A stretch of 64,000 nt of DNA from Bradyrhizobium sp. AZCC 2176 (GTDB taxonomy: Bacteria > Pseudomonadota > Alphaproteobacteria > Rhizobiales > Xanthobacteraceae). The notes under the pieces were generated by a model that made no database searches, was not told the origin of the DNA, and saw nothing but the letters and a program-made list of their open reading frames with translations. Positions 9,733 through 19,332 of this stretch are shown here, one piece after another; position 1 is the stretch's first letter; each line of letters opens with the position of its first letter. Position numbers and translations under genes: made by a program. The stretch is taken from assembly GCF_036924645.1 (NCBI RefSeq), contig NZ_JAZHRX010000001.1, forward strand, positions 5,669,501 through 5,733,500, in the 5' to 3' direction.

Positions 9733-10293
9733 TTAGAGGCCAAGCGTGACCTCGGCCCAGCGCATGACGGTGCTGCCGTTGAGAAACTCGATCACGCTGG
9801 GCTCGATAGAAGCAGGCCGGTCGTGGCCGAGCACAGCCGTCGCTGCGATCATGTCGCAGCGTTCCCTGAAAACGACCGATATCGCCGTCTTGCCAGGCGG
9901 ATTGCGAGCGTTGAGCGTGTAAGCGCGGCTGCGACCGTCCATCCGCGCAATGCTGATCGGACGACCGGTGCCGAGCGGCGAAACCTCGCCAATGAGAGCA
10001 AGATCGCCCATGCGATCCAAATCTTCGTCATCGGCCACGCCAGTCGTGCAATTACAAAAACCCATCTTGGCGCGCAGATAAACGTTCACTTCGGCACCGC
10101 AGTCCGCGGCCTTGCAGCGGAACGCCTTTCCCTTCCCCCACGGATCGACGGGGAAGGGCCAGGCTATCTCGGTCCAAACCGGCGCGGTCGCAGTTGCGGC
10201 CGCATGCTGTGACAGACCGGACCATGCCAGCATCGCCGCCAGTACACTTCCCAGCGACGCTGCTACAATGGCGACACGACCTACCCGCCTCAT
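9733..10293 (-). CDS. Secreted protein of unknown function, Cys-containing
   Basis: A 186-residue protein with a clear signal peptide (residues 1 to about 33, MRRVGRVAIVAASLGSVLAA, then a cleavage-like AAATA). The mature part begins with WTEIAWPFPVDPWGKGKAF and contains a C-x5-C then C-x-C cluster (FRCKAADCGAEV, FCNCTTG) that could form disulfides or bind metal. I do not recognise a named family. It starts 28 nt after the stop of the TPR gene on the same strand, so the two are probably one transcript and may act together in the periplasm. Confidence 0.7.
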   Translation of the reverse strand: MRRVGRVAIVAASLGSVLAAMLAWSGLSQHAAATATAPVWTEIAWPFPVDPWGKGKAFRCKAADCGAEVNVYLRAKMGFCNCTTGVADDEDLDRMGDLALIGEVSPLGTGRPISIARMDGRSRAYTLNARNPPGKTAISVVFRERCDMIAATAVLGHDRPASIEPSVIEFLNGSTVMRWAEVTLGL

Positions 10294-10321
10294 TGCACCA
10301 CCGTTTTATCTTCTGGTTGGC

Positions 10322-11908
10322 CTAGTTGCTGGCGAGATACCTCTTCGCCGTTGCGAGCTCTGGCCGTTCCGTGTCGGCGTTCGCGGTCAATGCCATGAGC
10401 TGTTGATAGTTCTGTCGTGCCGCAGCCTTGTCACCGAGCGTGTCGGCGGCCTTGGCGGCGCCTGCGTAGCCTTGCAGGCGGTTCGGCTCCTTGGCCTTGG
10501 TAGCCTCGAAGGCCGCAAGCGCCTCCTTGGTCATGCCACGATCGAGCAGCATGAAGCCGTAGAGCTCGCGTGCCGGTGCCAGCGGACCTGGCGTGATCGC
10601 GTGCTTCTCGGTTTTGTCCTCGGCGTCCGCTGCAGCGCTCATAACCTTGAGCGCCTCATCGTATTTGCCCTCCGAGTGAAGCACCCACGCAACGGCGACC
10701 TGACGCTGGATGTCGACGATCTCCGACCAATAATTGTCCTTGGCTTCGCGCAACTTGTCGCGCAATTCTGCCAGCTTTTGGATATCGGCATTGGCAGCCT
10801 CCGGCTTGCCAGAGCGCGCGGCGCCGAGAGCGCGGGCGAAGTGCGAGATCGCCATCGCAAAGTTTGAGCCGCTCGGCCTGACAGACAGTTGTGAGGCGGC
10901 TTCCCAGTCGCCGCGCTCGATCGCATACCGGGCCGGCGAAGCCGCCAGTGCGTAATCGGCCGCCGCAACCGTGGCCTTGAAGTTCGTCTCCCTTGTCATG
11001 TCGTCCATGACGACGCGCGCCTGCTGGTCTTGGGCAAGTTGAAGGTGGGCGTAAACCATATAATCCTGCGCGTGCAGATAATTGCCCACCGACTTCTCGG
11101 CCTTGGCTGCCTTTACGGAGGCGATGTTCGAGGCAATCGATTCCTTCCAGTGGCCGACGCGGGTGTAAATGTGCGATGGCATGTGCTGCGCATGCGGCGC
11201 GGCCGGCGCGATCTTGGCGTAGCGGTTGGCGGCGTCGAGACCTTTATGCGCGGTCGCCGGATAGTCGTAGAGATGGATCAGGTAGTGCGTCACCCCCGGA
11301 TGCTGCGGAAGCCGTCTCGAAATCGGCTCCAGGATTGAGGCGCCCTTGGTCTGCTGTGCGTACGTCTTGTCGTTCAGGTCCGCCGACGTATTGAGCGTGA
11401 TGGCGTAGGCGATCTGAGCCTCGTCGTCGTCTGGATATTTCGCTGCGAGCTTCGCTTGGGCATCCCGCAAGGCCCGCATGCGCTGGGCGTGCGGCACTTT
11501 GTCGTAATCCGCGTACATCACCATAAGGGCATCAATGTAGTCGCGTTCGCGCTCGGTCTTGGCCCCGATTTCCTTGGCCTTCGTGATGGCGGCGAGACCG
11601 GGGGCGAGATTCGGCCGCGGGATTGCGTTGTGCGGGTTGTCCATCAGCGTGAGCGCGGTGCCCCAATATGCAATAGCACATGTGGGATCAGCCTCGATGA
11701 CCTGCTCAAAGATCTCTTTGGCGTTGACGTACCAATAGGAGTGCTGGTAGCGCATCGCGCGATCGAAGCGACGCTGCGCTACGTCGTTGCAAGAGGTTTT
11801 GAAGTGAACTTGACCGAGCTGCTGATCCACATCGTCTTGGGCGAACAACGGCTGAGATGTCGATAGGGCAAGAGCTGCGACGGTAACCCCGAGGAGAGAC
11901 TTCTGCAT
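10322..11908 (-). CDS. Periplasmic tetratricopeptide-repeat protein
   Basis: A 528-residue protein with a signal peptide (MQKSLLGVTVAALALSTSQP, cleavage after LFAQ near residue 24). Helical repeats span most of the mature chain: AMRYQHSYWYVNAKEIFEQV, then repeats in the last third such as YDEALKVMSAA and TKEALAAFEATKA. Several His-rich stretches (HPGVTHYLIHLYDYP, PHAQHMPSHIYTRVGHW) stand out and could bind metal; that is inference. Function is unknown. Upstream gene of a probable two-gene unit with the Cys-containing secreted protein. Confidence 0.82.
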   Translation of the reverse strand: MQKSLLGVTVAALALSTSQPLFAQDDVDQQLGQVHFKTSCNDVAQRRFDRAMRYQHSYWYVNAKEIFEQVIEADPTCAIAYWGTALTLMDNPHNAIPRPNLAPGLAAITKAKEIGAKTERERDYIDALMVMYADYDKVPHAQRMRALRDAQAKLAAKYPDDDEAQIAYAITLNTSADLNDKTYAQQTKGASILEPISRRLPQHPGVTHYLIHLYDYPATAHKGLDAANRYAKIAPAAPHAQHMPSHIYTRVGHWKESIASNIASVKAAKAEKSVGNYLHAQDYMVYAHLQLAQDQQARVVMDDMTRETNFKATVAAADYALAASPARYAIERGDWEAASQLSVRPSGSNFAMAISHFARALGAARSGKPEAANADIQKLAELRDKLREAKDNYWSEIVDIQRQVAVAWVLHSEGKYDEALKVMSAAADAEDKTEKHAITPGPLAPARELYGFMLLDRGMTKEALAAFEATKAKEPNRLQGYAGAAKAADTLGDKAAARQNYQQLMALTANADTERPELATAKRYLASN

Positions 11909-12079
11909 GGCCTTCCTCCCTTTGACGCACCTGGAAAAGACTTACACAATACGACCACTATAAGACTTTCGCGCCTGCGTTGAACCGATATGTCGATCAT
12001 GGCAGCACGGCTGACCTTTCGGCCCTCGAGCTTGAACAATTCTTGGATATCCGCTGGGGGTCCACCCTTCGATCAGCGT

Positions 12080-12568
12080 TCATCCCCGTCCGCGATAGGG
12101 CGCGACGCCCTGGTCGGGCACCCACATGTCCTTGGGCAGTTTGCCGGTCTGCCAGAACACGTCGATCGGGATGCCGCCGCGCGGGTACCAGTAGCCGCCG
12201 ATGCGAAGCCATTTCGGCTTGATCTCGGTTGCGATCCGCTTGCCGATCATCACGGTGCAATCCTCGTGAAAGGCGCCATGATTGCGGAAACTCGCGACAT
12301 AGAGCTTTAGCGATTTGGACTCCAGCAGCCACTGGCCAGGCACATAGTCGATCATCAAATGCGCGAAGTCCGGCTGGCTGGTGACGGGGCAAATCGAGGT
12401 AAATTCCGGCGCGGTGAAGCGAACCAGATAATTGGTATCCGCTTGCGGATTGGGCACGCGGTCGAGCTGCGCCTTTTCCGGGCTGTCCGGCCATTCCACG
12501 GCGCGGCCGAGCTGCAATGATTTCTGTAATGTTTTCTTGAATGTTTTCTTGAATGTTTTCTTGGCCAT
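12080..12568 (-). CDS. queF: NADPH-dependent 7-cyano-7-deazaguanine reductase
   Basis: QueF reduces preQ0 to preQ1 in queuosine tRNA modification. The 162-residue protein is the short unimodular type, with the catalytic Cys in [15 protein letters not shown], the substrate-binding Glu in [10 protein letters not shown], and [11 protein letters not shown]. The start at 12568 follows a short polar N-terminus made of repeats [16 protein letters not shown] encoded by a 12-bp tandem repeat, which I believe is longer than in relatives. No other queuosine genes are nearby, and I could not identify a preQ1 riboswitch upstream. Confidence 0.93.
   Translation of the reverse strand: MAKKTFKKTFKKTLQKSLQLGRAVEWPDSPEKAQLDRVPNPQADTNYLVRFTAPEFTSICPVTSQPDFAHLMIDYVPGQWLLESKSLKLYVASFRNHGAFHEDCTVMIGKRIATEIKPKWLRIGGYWYPRGGIPIDVFWQTGKLPKDMWVPDQGVAPYRGRG
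12516..12563 (-). repeat. 12-bp tandem repeat inside queF
   Basis: Three identical copies of AATGTTTTCTTG (plus strand) occupy 12528-12563, and a degenerate fourth copy precedes them at 12516-12527. The unit length is a multiple of three, so copy-number change keeps the reading frame and alters only the number of KKTF-type units at the QueF N-terminus. Confidence 0.9.
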
Positions 12569-12670
12569 CGTGATTATCCTGCTGCGAGGGCTGACATGGA
12601 CGCAACAGGCGCCGATCGTCAACCGTCAGGACTTCCGTTCTGCGAACGGAAATGCTGCTTTTTCTGTTTA

Positions 12671-12716
12671 ACGCGTTTTCTTCACGCGAACCGGTATCCA
12701 CTTCGCTCGAAAACGC
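12671..12716. repeat. Dispersed palindromic repeat (GCGTTTTC...GAAAACGC type)
   Basis: Arms GCGTTTTC (12673-12680) and GAAAACGC (12709-12716) flank a core reading TTCACGCGAACCGGTATCC then ACTTCGCTC. I recall this sequence as a very common intergenic repeat in Bradyrhizobium and Rhodopseudomonas. It sits between the end of the cytochrome c gene and the start region of queF, where a stem could terminate the upstream transcript. Confidence 0.65.
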
Positions 12717-12718
12717 TA

Positions 12719-13090
12719 TTAGCGCGAGGCGGGATCTTCGAGAAATCGCACCAGCGCCTGTCGTTCGGCGGCGTCGATCCCGCGGATCGACATCCACAAT
12801 CCCGGAAACATCGCGGCGGGATCGGCGAGGAAGGCCTCAAGACGCTTTGCGTCCCAGCGCAGGCCGTCGTCGCGGGCCTTGCGCAGCACCGGCGAATAGT
12901 CGAAACCGACCTCGCCGCCGATCGGGCGGCCGATCACGCCTGAGAGATTGGGGCCGGGCAGGCCGTGCTCCGCGGGATCGAGGCTGTGGCAGGCGCGGCA
13001 GGGCGTGAACGCCCGCACGCCGTTTTCCTCCGCGCTGACGGGGATGGGAAGGAGAAGCGACAACAGCAACAGGACGGCGACAGGCTTCAC
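12719..13090 (-). CDS. Periplasmic mono-haem cytochrome c
   Basis: A 123-residue protein with a signal peptide (MKPVAVLLLLSLLLPIPVSA) and one haem c attachment motif CRACH (about residues 31-35). A likely axial Met is in FPGLWMSIRG. Overall size and layout match small class I cytochromes c. It starts with GTG at 13090, whose GTGA overlaps the stop of the upstream beta-propeller gene, so the two are translationally coupled. It is probably an electron carrier paired with that periplasmic protein; partners beyond that are unknown. Confidence 0.88.
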   Translation of the reverse strand: MKPVAVLLLLSLLLPIPVSAEENGVRAFTPCRACHSLDPAEHGLPGPNLSGVIGRPIGGEVGFDYSPVLRKARDDGLRWDAKRLEAFLADPAAMFPGLWMSIRGIDAAERQALVRFLEDPASR

Positions 13091-14073
13091 GCGACCGTCT
13101 GTATCACGACCAGGCGGTCATTGCCGGATTCGCCGCCCCAGGTTTCGCCGGGCCGGCCGTCGAGTTGGCGTACGTTCGCGCCCGATTTGTCGCTGGGGAA
13201 TAAGTTGAATTTTTCCGTCACGGGATCGAAGCGAACGATCGCGTTGGCGCCGAAATCGGTGACCCAGACCTTGTCCTTGTCATCGACGTACACCGCATAG
13301 GCGCGCGGGCCCGCACCCGGCAATTTCCACGCCTTCCAGGAGCCGTCGGCAGGGTCGTGCACCGACACATTGCCGCTGTTCCATTCGCTGACCCAGATCC
13401 GGCCCTTCGAATCCGACCACACGCGGCGCGCGCCCTGCTTCGGTGTCGGCGGTTCGACCACCGTCGCCTGGCCGGTCGCCAGATCGATTCTGGCAATGTG
13501 ACTGCCGGCGAGCGAGGCGTACCAGACCTCGCCCTTCGGAGTGACGGTGATCCCGTAAGGTCCGACGCCGCGGGGTGCCTTGAATACGGTCACGTCTCCT
13601 GATTTCGGATCGAGCCGGCCATAGATGCCGGATTGGCCGGTGAACCAGTAGATGCCGCTCTTGTCGAAAACGCCGGTGTTGAGGTTGGCGTACGCCTCCT
13701 TTTCGGGCAGTCGAAACAGCGTCACCTTGTGATCACCGGGGTCGACGCGCGCAATCGCGTTCTGTCCGCCCTCGGTCACCCACGGCGCGCCGTCCGGTCC
13801 GATGGTGACGTTATGGGGCGCCGCGCCTTTGCCGAGACCGATCAGTTTGGATGAGCCATCCCGCGGATCGAGCCGTCCCAGTGTTCCGTTGCGCTGTCCG
13901 GTGAACCAGATCGCGCCGTCGGGAGCGGGCGTGACGTCGTGTACCCCCACGCCGGAGTTGAGCGGATAATATTTGACGCGGAACGGGCCTTCCTGGGCGG
14001 CGGCCCTTTGCAGCAGGGCGGGCGCGGCAACGATTCCAATGGCGGCGGTTCCAAGAAACTGGCGGCGATTCAT
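13087..14073 (-). CDS. Tat-exported streptogramin-lyase-like beta-propeller protein
   Basis: A 328-residue protein starting at ATG 14073 (GGGG 8-10 nt upstream; an extra 7 residues from 14094 are possible). The N-terminus MNRRQFLGTAAIGIVAAPAL is a Tat signal with RRQFLG. The mature chain is a repeat series of the Vgb/SMP-30 type: PDGAIWFTGQ, PDGAPWVTEGG, KSGIYWFTGQ, PKGEVWYASL, SKGRIWVSEW, DKDKVWVTDF. These are blades of a propeller. Vgb itself linearises streptogramin B, but many relatives do other chemistry, and the coupled cytochrome c gene suggests a redox role here. The specific substrate cannot be inferred. Confidence 0.82.
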   Translation of the reverse strand: MNRRQFLGTAAIGIVAAPALLQRAAAQEGPFRVKYYPLNSGVGVHDVTPAPDGAIWFTGQRNGTLGRLDPRDGSSKLIGLGKGAAPHNVTIGPDGAPWVTEGGQNAIARVDPGDHKVTLFRLPEKEAYANLNTGVFDKSGIYWFTGQSGIYGRLDPKSGDVTVFKAPRGVGPYGITVTPKGEVWYASLAGSHIARIDLATGQATVVEPPTPKQGARRVWSDSKGRIWVSEWNSGNVSVHDPADGSWKAWKLPGAGPRAYAVYVDDKDKVWVTDFGANAIVRFDPVTEKFNLFPSDKSGANVRQLDGRPGETWGGESGNDRLVVIQTVA

Positions 14074-14141
14074 TGCGTTACCCCGTTCTATCAATGTGAA
14101 GGTTTGGACGCTGATATCAACCTCGAAGCAGTCTATCGTGA

Positions 14142-15533
<1,392 letters not shown>

Positions 15534-15579
15534 CGCGCCGGCGACTCCAGATATAACGGACACAAGGGGGAGGATTGCG

Positions 15580-16716
15580 ATGAGTGACGGCAAAAGCGGG
15601 CTTCAACTGCGTTCGCTGCTCAAGACGGGCGGCGAACTCGAACTGTCGCTGGTGAATGTCCCGACGCCCGAACCGGCCGATGACGAAGTAGTGGTCCGCG
15701 TCGAGGCGACGCCGATCAACCCGTCCGATCTCGGGCTCCTGATCGGCCCGGCCGAGATGTCGACCGCCAAGGAATCCGGCAGCAAGGACGCGCCCGTAAT
15801 CACGGCGAAGATGCCGGAAGCGGCGCTGCGGATGATGGCGGCGCGGCTCGATCAGTCGCTCCCCGTGGGCAATGAAGGCGCCGGCGTCGTGATCAGGACC
15901 GGATCCTCGGACGCCGCCAAGGCGCTGATGGGCAAAAACGTCTCGATGATCGGCGGCGCGATGTACTCCCAGTATCGCACCGTGAAGGTGAGGGACGTCA
16001 TGGAGCTGCCGGCCGGCACCACGCCCGCGGACGGCGCGTCGTGGTTCGTCAATCCGCTGACCGCGCTCGGCATGACCGAAACCATGCGGCGCGAAAATCA
16101 CAAGGCGCTGGTGCATACCGCCGCCGCCTCCAACCTCGGCCAGATGCTCAACAAGATCTGCATCAAGGACGGCATCGGCCTCGTCAACATCGTGCGCAGC
16201 AAGGAGCAGGCCGAGATCCTGCACAAGATCGGCGCCAAACACGTCGTCGATTCCACCGCGGCGACCTTCATGGACGACCTGACCGCCGCGCTGGTGGAAA
16301 CCGGCGCCACCATCGCCTTCGACGCGATCGGCGGCGGCAAGCTCGCAAGCCAGATCCTCACCGGCATGGAGATGGCGGCCAACAAGACCGCCAAGGAATA
16401 CAGCCGCTACGGCTCCAACGTGTACAAGCAGGTCTATATCTACGGCAGCCTCGACAATCGTCCGACCGAGCTGAGCCGGGCATTCGGCCTCACCTGGGGC
16501 GTCGGCGGCTGGCTCCTGACGCCGTTCCTGCAGAAGATCGGTCCCGCCGAAATCGGCAGGTTGCGCCAGCGTGTCGCCTCCGAGCTCAAGACCACATTTG
16601 CCAGCCATTACACGCAGGTGGTGTCGCTGCAGGAAACGCTGCAGCTCTCCAACATCGCGGTCTACAACAAGCGCTCCACCGGCGAGAAATTCCTGATCAA
16701 TCCGAACAAGGGGTGA
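15580..16716 (+). CDS. MDR-family (zinc-independent) alcohol dehydrogenase / quinone oxidoreductase
   Basis: A 378-residue medium-chain dehydrogenase/reductase. The N-terminal GroES-like half shows VVVRVEATPINPSDLG and GNEGAGVV. The Rossmann half has TAAASNLGQMLNKIC (an atypical nucleotide-binding loop), VRSKEQAEIL, GAKHVVDST and TIAFDAIGGG. No clear zinc-ligand Cys cluster is visible, which fits the quinone-reductase branch. The start is supported by GGGGGAGGA at 15566-15574. Substrate unknown. The gene follows eno closely and may share its transcript. Confidence 0.83.
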   Translation: MSDGKSGLQLRSLLKTGGELELSLVNVPTPEPADDEVVVRVEATPINPSDLGLLIGPAEMSTAKESGSKDAPVITAKMPEAALRMMAARLDQSLPVGNEGAGVVIRTGSSDAAKALMGKNVSMIGGAMYSQYRTVKVRDVMELPAGTTPADGASWFVNPLTALGMTETMRRENHKALVHTAAASNLGQMLNKICIKDGIGLVNIVRSKEQAEILHKIGAKHVVDSTAATFMDDLTAALVETGATIAFDAIGGGKLASQILTGMEMAANKTAKEYSRYGSNVYKQVYIYGSLDNRPTELSRAFGLTWGVGGWLLTPFLQKIGPAEIGRLRQRVASELKTTFASHYTQVVSLQETLQLSNIAVYNKRSTGEKFLINPNKG

Positions 16717-16741
16717 GCGGTTCGGCTATCCAAGCGCACCT

Positions 16742-16773
16742 GACAGGCCGCCGAACAGGCCTGTTCTGTTTTT
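16742..16773 (+). terminator. Intrinsic terminator after the oxidoreductase gene
   Basis: ACAGGCC (16743-16749) pairs with GGCCTGT (16758-16764) around an 8-nt loop, plus a G-U pair, and is followed by TCTGTTTTT. It lies 26 nt after the oxidoreductase stop and would end the eno-oxidoreductase transcript. Confidence 0.6.
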
Positions 16774-16905
16774 GCGTCGGCCGCGACGTTTGAAGGGCAA
16801 GAATCTTCTCGGAAAGCCGTCACAAACGCCAATTCATGCACTTGCATCCTTCTGCCGATCTGGCTTAAGTGCGGCCCGGCGCTTTTGCTTCACAAGGGAT
16901 ATCCA

Positions 16906-17460
16906 ATGGCCACCCATAACATCGTCACGATCGTAGGCTCGCTTCGCAAGGAGAGCTATTCGCTCAAGATCGCCAATGCGCTCGCAAAACTGGCGCCGGC
17001 TTCGCTCAAGCTCGACGTGACCACGCTCGAAAGCATTTCCTTCTTCAACCAGGACCTCGAAGCCAATCCCCCCGCCGACTGGCTGGCGTTCCGCGAAAAG
17101 CTGCAGAAGTCGAACGGCGTGCTGTTCATCACGCCGGAATACAACCGCTCGATCCCCGGCGTATTGAAGAACGCCATCGACGTCGGCTCGCGCCCCTATG
17201 GCAAGAGCTGGTTCCTCGGCAAGCCGGTCGGTATCATCAGCAATTCCCCGGGCGCGCTCGGCGGCGTCAGCGCGGCCAAGCATCTGCAGAACATCCTGCC
17301 CGGTATTGCCGGCCCGATCCTCGGCCAGCCCGAGATCTACCTGAATGGCATCGGCGACGCCTTCGATGACAAGGGCCAGCTCACGAAAGAAGCGGTGCAG
17401 AAAGTGCTGCAGCAATACATCGACGCATTTGCCGCGTTCGTCGAAAAGCAGAACGGGTAG
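16906..17460 (+). CDS. NADPH-dependent FMN reductase
   Basis: A 184-residue flavodoxin-fold protein of the FMN_red family (ChrR/YieF-like). It shows the phosphate-binding loop GSLRKESYSLKIANAL near residue 10 and TPEYNRSIPGVLKNAIDVGS near 75, plus GALGGVSAAKHL. Relatives reduce quinones, chromate or azo compounds with FMN. The ATG at 16906 follows AAGGGA at 16894-16899. It stands as its own unit behind a terminator, followed by a dispersed repeat. Confidence 0.88.
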   Translation: MATHNIVTIVGSLRKESYSLKIANALAKLAPASLKLDVTTLESISFFNQDLEANPPADWLAFREKLQKSNGVLFITPEYNRSIPGVLKNAIDVGSRPYGKSWFLGKPVGIISNSPGALGGVSAAKHLQNILPGIAGPILGQPEIYLNGIGDAFDDKGQLTKEAVQKVLQQYIDAFAAFVEKQNG

Positions 17461-17473
17461 GCAGACCCATCCA

Positions 17474-17587
17474 CGTCATTGCAAGCGAAGCGAAGCAATC
17501 CATCTATTCGTTATGCCGGGCTATGGATTACTTCGCGGAGCCTGTCATCGGGCGCGCATTCGCGCGACCCGTTGACTCGCAATGACG
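17474..17587. repeat. Dispersed inverted repeat, CGTCATTGC family, copy 1
   Basis: It begins CGTCATTGCAAGCGAAGC and ends CTCGCAATGACG, inverted with respect to each other, with GCAATCCATC/ATGGATTACTTCG inside. The same family occurs at 22393-22474. It lies between the FMN reductase gene and the ftsB-like gene and has no coding potential. Confidence 0.75.
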
Positions 17588-17654
17588 GTGGCGCCATCGG
17601 TGCTCACACCCGCGGTCTTAGGATTCCATTAACCCGGCCATCGCATCTTGGCGC

Positions 17655-17972
17655 ATGGTCTCTCGCACCCGCCTTAAATCCATCCTGACTGGCCTCGCCC
17701 TCTATACAATGGCGGCGCTGATGGTCGGCTATTTCGGGGTCAACGCCTATACCGGCAAGTACGGGCTGAACGCGCGCCAGGAACTTGATCAGGAGATCAT
17801 CGCGCTGACCTCCGAACTGGCGCGGCTGAAGCGGGAGCGGGCGCAGGGCGAACAGCGGGTGTCGCTGCTCAGGTCCAGCCGGGTCGATCCTGATATGCTG
17901 GACGAGCGCGCGCGCTTCCAGCTCGACTACGCCAATCCGCGCGATCTGGTCCGGACCATCAAGCCGAACTGA
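17655..17972 (+). CDS. ftsB: FtsB/DivIC-type septum formation initiator
   Basis: A 105-residue bitopic membrane protein: a short basic N-terminus, one membrane segment (about 10-30), then a coiled coil (ELDQEIIALTSELARLKRER) and a C-terminal ERARFQLDYANPRDLV. This is the FtsB/DivIC layout; these proteins act with FtsL and FtsQ in the divisome. The position just before pdhA is conserved in many alphaproteobacteria. Sequence divergence in this family is high, so the symbol is by architecture and context. Confidence 0.82.
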   Translation: MVSRTRLKSILTGLALYTMAALMVGYFGVNAYTGKYGLNARQELDQEIIALTSELARLKRERAQGEQRVSLLRSSRVDPDMLDERARFQLDYANPRDLVRTIKPN

Positions 17973-18073
17973 TTTTCAAACCGATGTCATGAACAGCGTC
18001 GTCGTCCCAGCGACAACGGCAGAGCCGTTGCGCAGGGATGCAGGCGTGTCGGTCCGCAAATTTCAAAAAATTG

Positions 18074-18087
18074 CGAAATCGATTTCG
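18074..18087. promoter_or_regulatory. 14-bp palindrome upstream of pdhA
   Basis: CGAAATCGATTTCG is a perfect palindrome in an AT-rich stretch (18057-18095) 127 bp before the pdhA start. It is a candidate operator for the pdh genes. No factor can be named, and the match could be chance. Confidence 0.4.
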
Positions 18088-18213
18088 AAAATGTCTCGGC
18101 TCGCGCTGCAGTGCGGCATAGCATTATTTTCTCCAGCGCACGCAATCCTTTCACGCCGGTTTGAGTTGGGTTAGAGAGGGCTGATCCGTCTCTCTCTCTC
18201 ACCCGGAATTGCC

Positions 18214-19239
18214 ATGGCTGCACCCAAGAAAAGCGTCGTCGCGAAGGAAACAGGGCAGGAGAAGGCAAACGGGTCCCCACCGGAATTCACCAAGGCGCAG
18301 GAACTGGCCGCGCTGCGGGACATGCTCTTGATCCGCCGCTTCGAGGAAAAGGCCGGCCAGCTCTATGGCATGGGCGCGATCGGCGGTTTCTGCCATCTCT
18401 ATATCGGCCAGGAAGCCGTGGTGGTCGGCATGCAGATGGCTCTGAAGCAGGGCGATCAGGTCATAACCGGATACCGTGACCACGGCCACATGCTGGCCTG
18501 CGGGATGGATGCCAATGGCGTGATGGCCGAACTCACCGGACGTCGCGGCGGCTACTCCAAGGGCAAGGGCGGCTCCATGCACATGTTCAGCATGGAGAAG
18601 AATTTCTACGGCGGCCATGGCATCGTCGGCGCCCAGGTCTCGCTCGGCACCGGGCTTGCTTTCGCCAACCGCTACCGCGGCAATGATTTCGTCAGCTTGG
18701 CCTATTTCGGCGACGGCGCGTCCAACCAGGGGCAGGTCTACGAGAGCTTCAACATGGCGGAGCTGTGGAAGCTGCCGGTGATCTACGTGATCGAGAACAA
18801 CCGTTACGCCATGGGCACCTCGGTGACGCGCTCTTCCGCCCTGACCGATTTTTCCAAGCGCGGCGCCTCCTTCAACATTCCGGGTCAGCAGGTCGACGGC
18901 ATGGACGTCCGCGCCGTGAAGGCCGCGGGCGACGAGGCGGTGGCCTGGTGCCGCGCAGGCAAGGGGCCGTTTATCCTGGAAATGCAGACCTACCGCTACC
19001 GCGGCCACTCGATGTCCGACCCGGCGAAATACCGCACGCGCGAAGAGGTCGAGAAGATCCGCACCGACCAGGACCCGATCGAACAGGTGCGCAACCGCCT
19101 GTTGGCCGCCAAGGTCAGCGAGCAGGAGCTCAAGGCCATCGACGCCGAGGTGCGCGGGATCGTCAACGCGTCGGCGGATTTCGCCCAGCGCGATCCCGAG
19201 CCCGATCCGTCCGAACTCTGGACCGACATCTACAGGTAG
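18214..19239 (+). CDS. pdhA: Pyruvate dehydrogenase E1 component, alpha subunit
   Basis: With PdhB this thiamine-diphosphate enzyme decarboxylates pyruvate and acetylates the lipoyl groups. The 341-residue chain shows LLIRRFEEKAGQLYGMG and GFCHLYIGQEA near the N-terminus. The thiamine-diphosphate motif starts GDGASNQGQVYESFN and ends in IENNRYAMGTS. The phosphorylation-loop-like YRYRGHSMSDPAKYRTREEV follows. ATG 18214 lacks a strong ribosome site (CCGGAA). It is the first gene of the pdhA-pdhB-DUF5076-pdhC-lpd cluster. Confidence 0.96.
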   Translation: MAAPKKSVVAKETGQEKANGSPPEFTKAQELAALRDMLLIRRFEEKAGQLYGMGAIGGFCHLYIGQEAVVVGMQMALKQGDQVITGYRDHGHMLACGMDANGVMAELTGRRGGYSKGKGGSMHMFSMEKNFYGGHGIVGAQVSLGTGLAFANRYRGNDFVSLAYFGDGASNQGQVYESFNMAELWKLPVIYVIENNRYAMGTSVTRSSALTDFSKRGASFNIPGQQVDGMDVRAVKAAGDEAVAWCRAGKGPFILEMQTYRYRGHSMSDPAKYRTREEVEKIRTDQDPIEQVRNRLLAAKVSEQELKAIDAEVRGIVNASADFAQRDPEPDPSELWTDIYR

Positions 19240-19268
19240 TTCAACCAATATTCCGCAAAAAGTGGACC

Positions 19269-19305
19269 GGTTCTGCGACGTGCAAACCAAACGAGCCGCA
19301 GAACC
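19269..19305 (+). other. Hairpin between pdhA and pdhB
   Basis: GGTTCTGCG (19269-19277) and CGCAGAACC (19297-19305) form a perfect 9-bp stem with a 19-nt loop inside the 93-bp gap. It may stabilise or partly attenuate the message; no T-run follows. The left side resembles a fragment of a common Rhizobiales intergenic repeat. Confidence 0.5.
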
Positions 19306-19332
19306 AACTGACGAGTGATTTCGGGAGCCGAT

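Noticed and set aside
17474..17587. Possible CRISPR or small-RNA signal in the repeat-rich gaps
   Set aside because: There are no regularly spaced direct repeats with unique spacers; these are single inverted-repeat elements.
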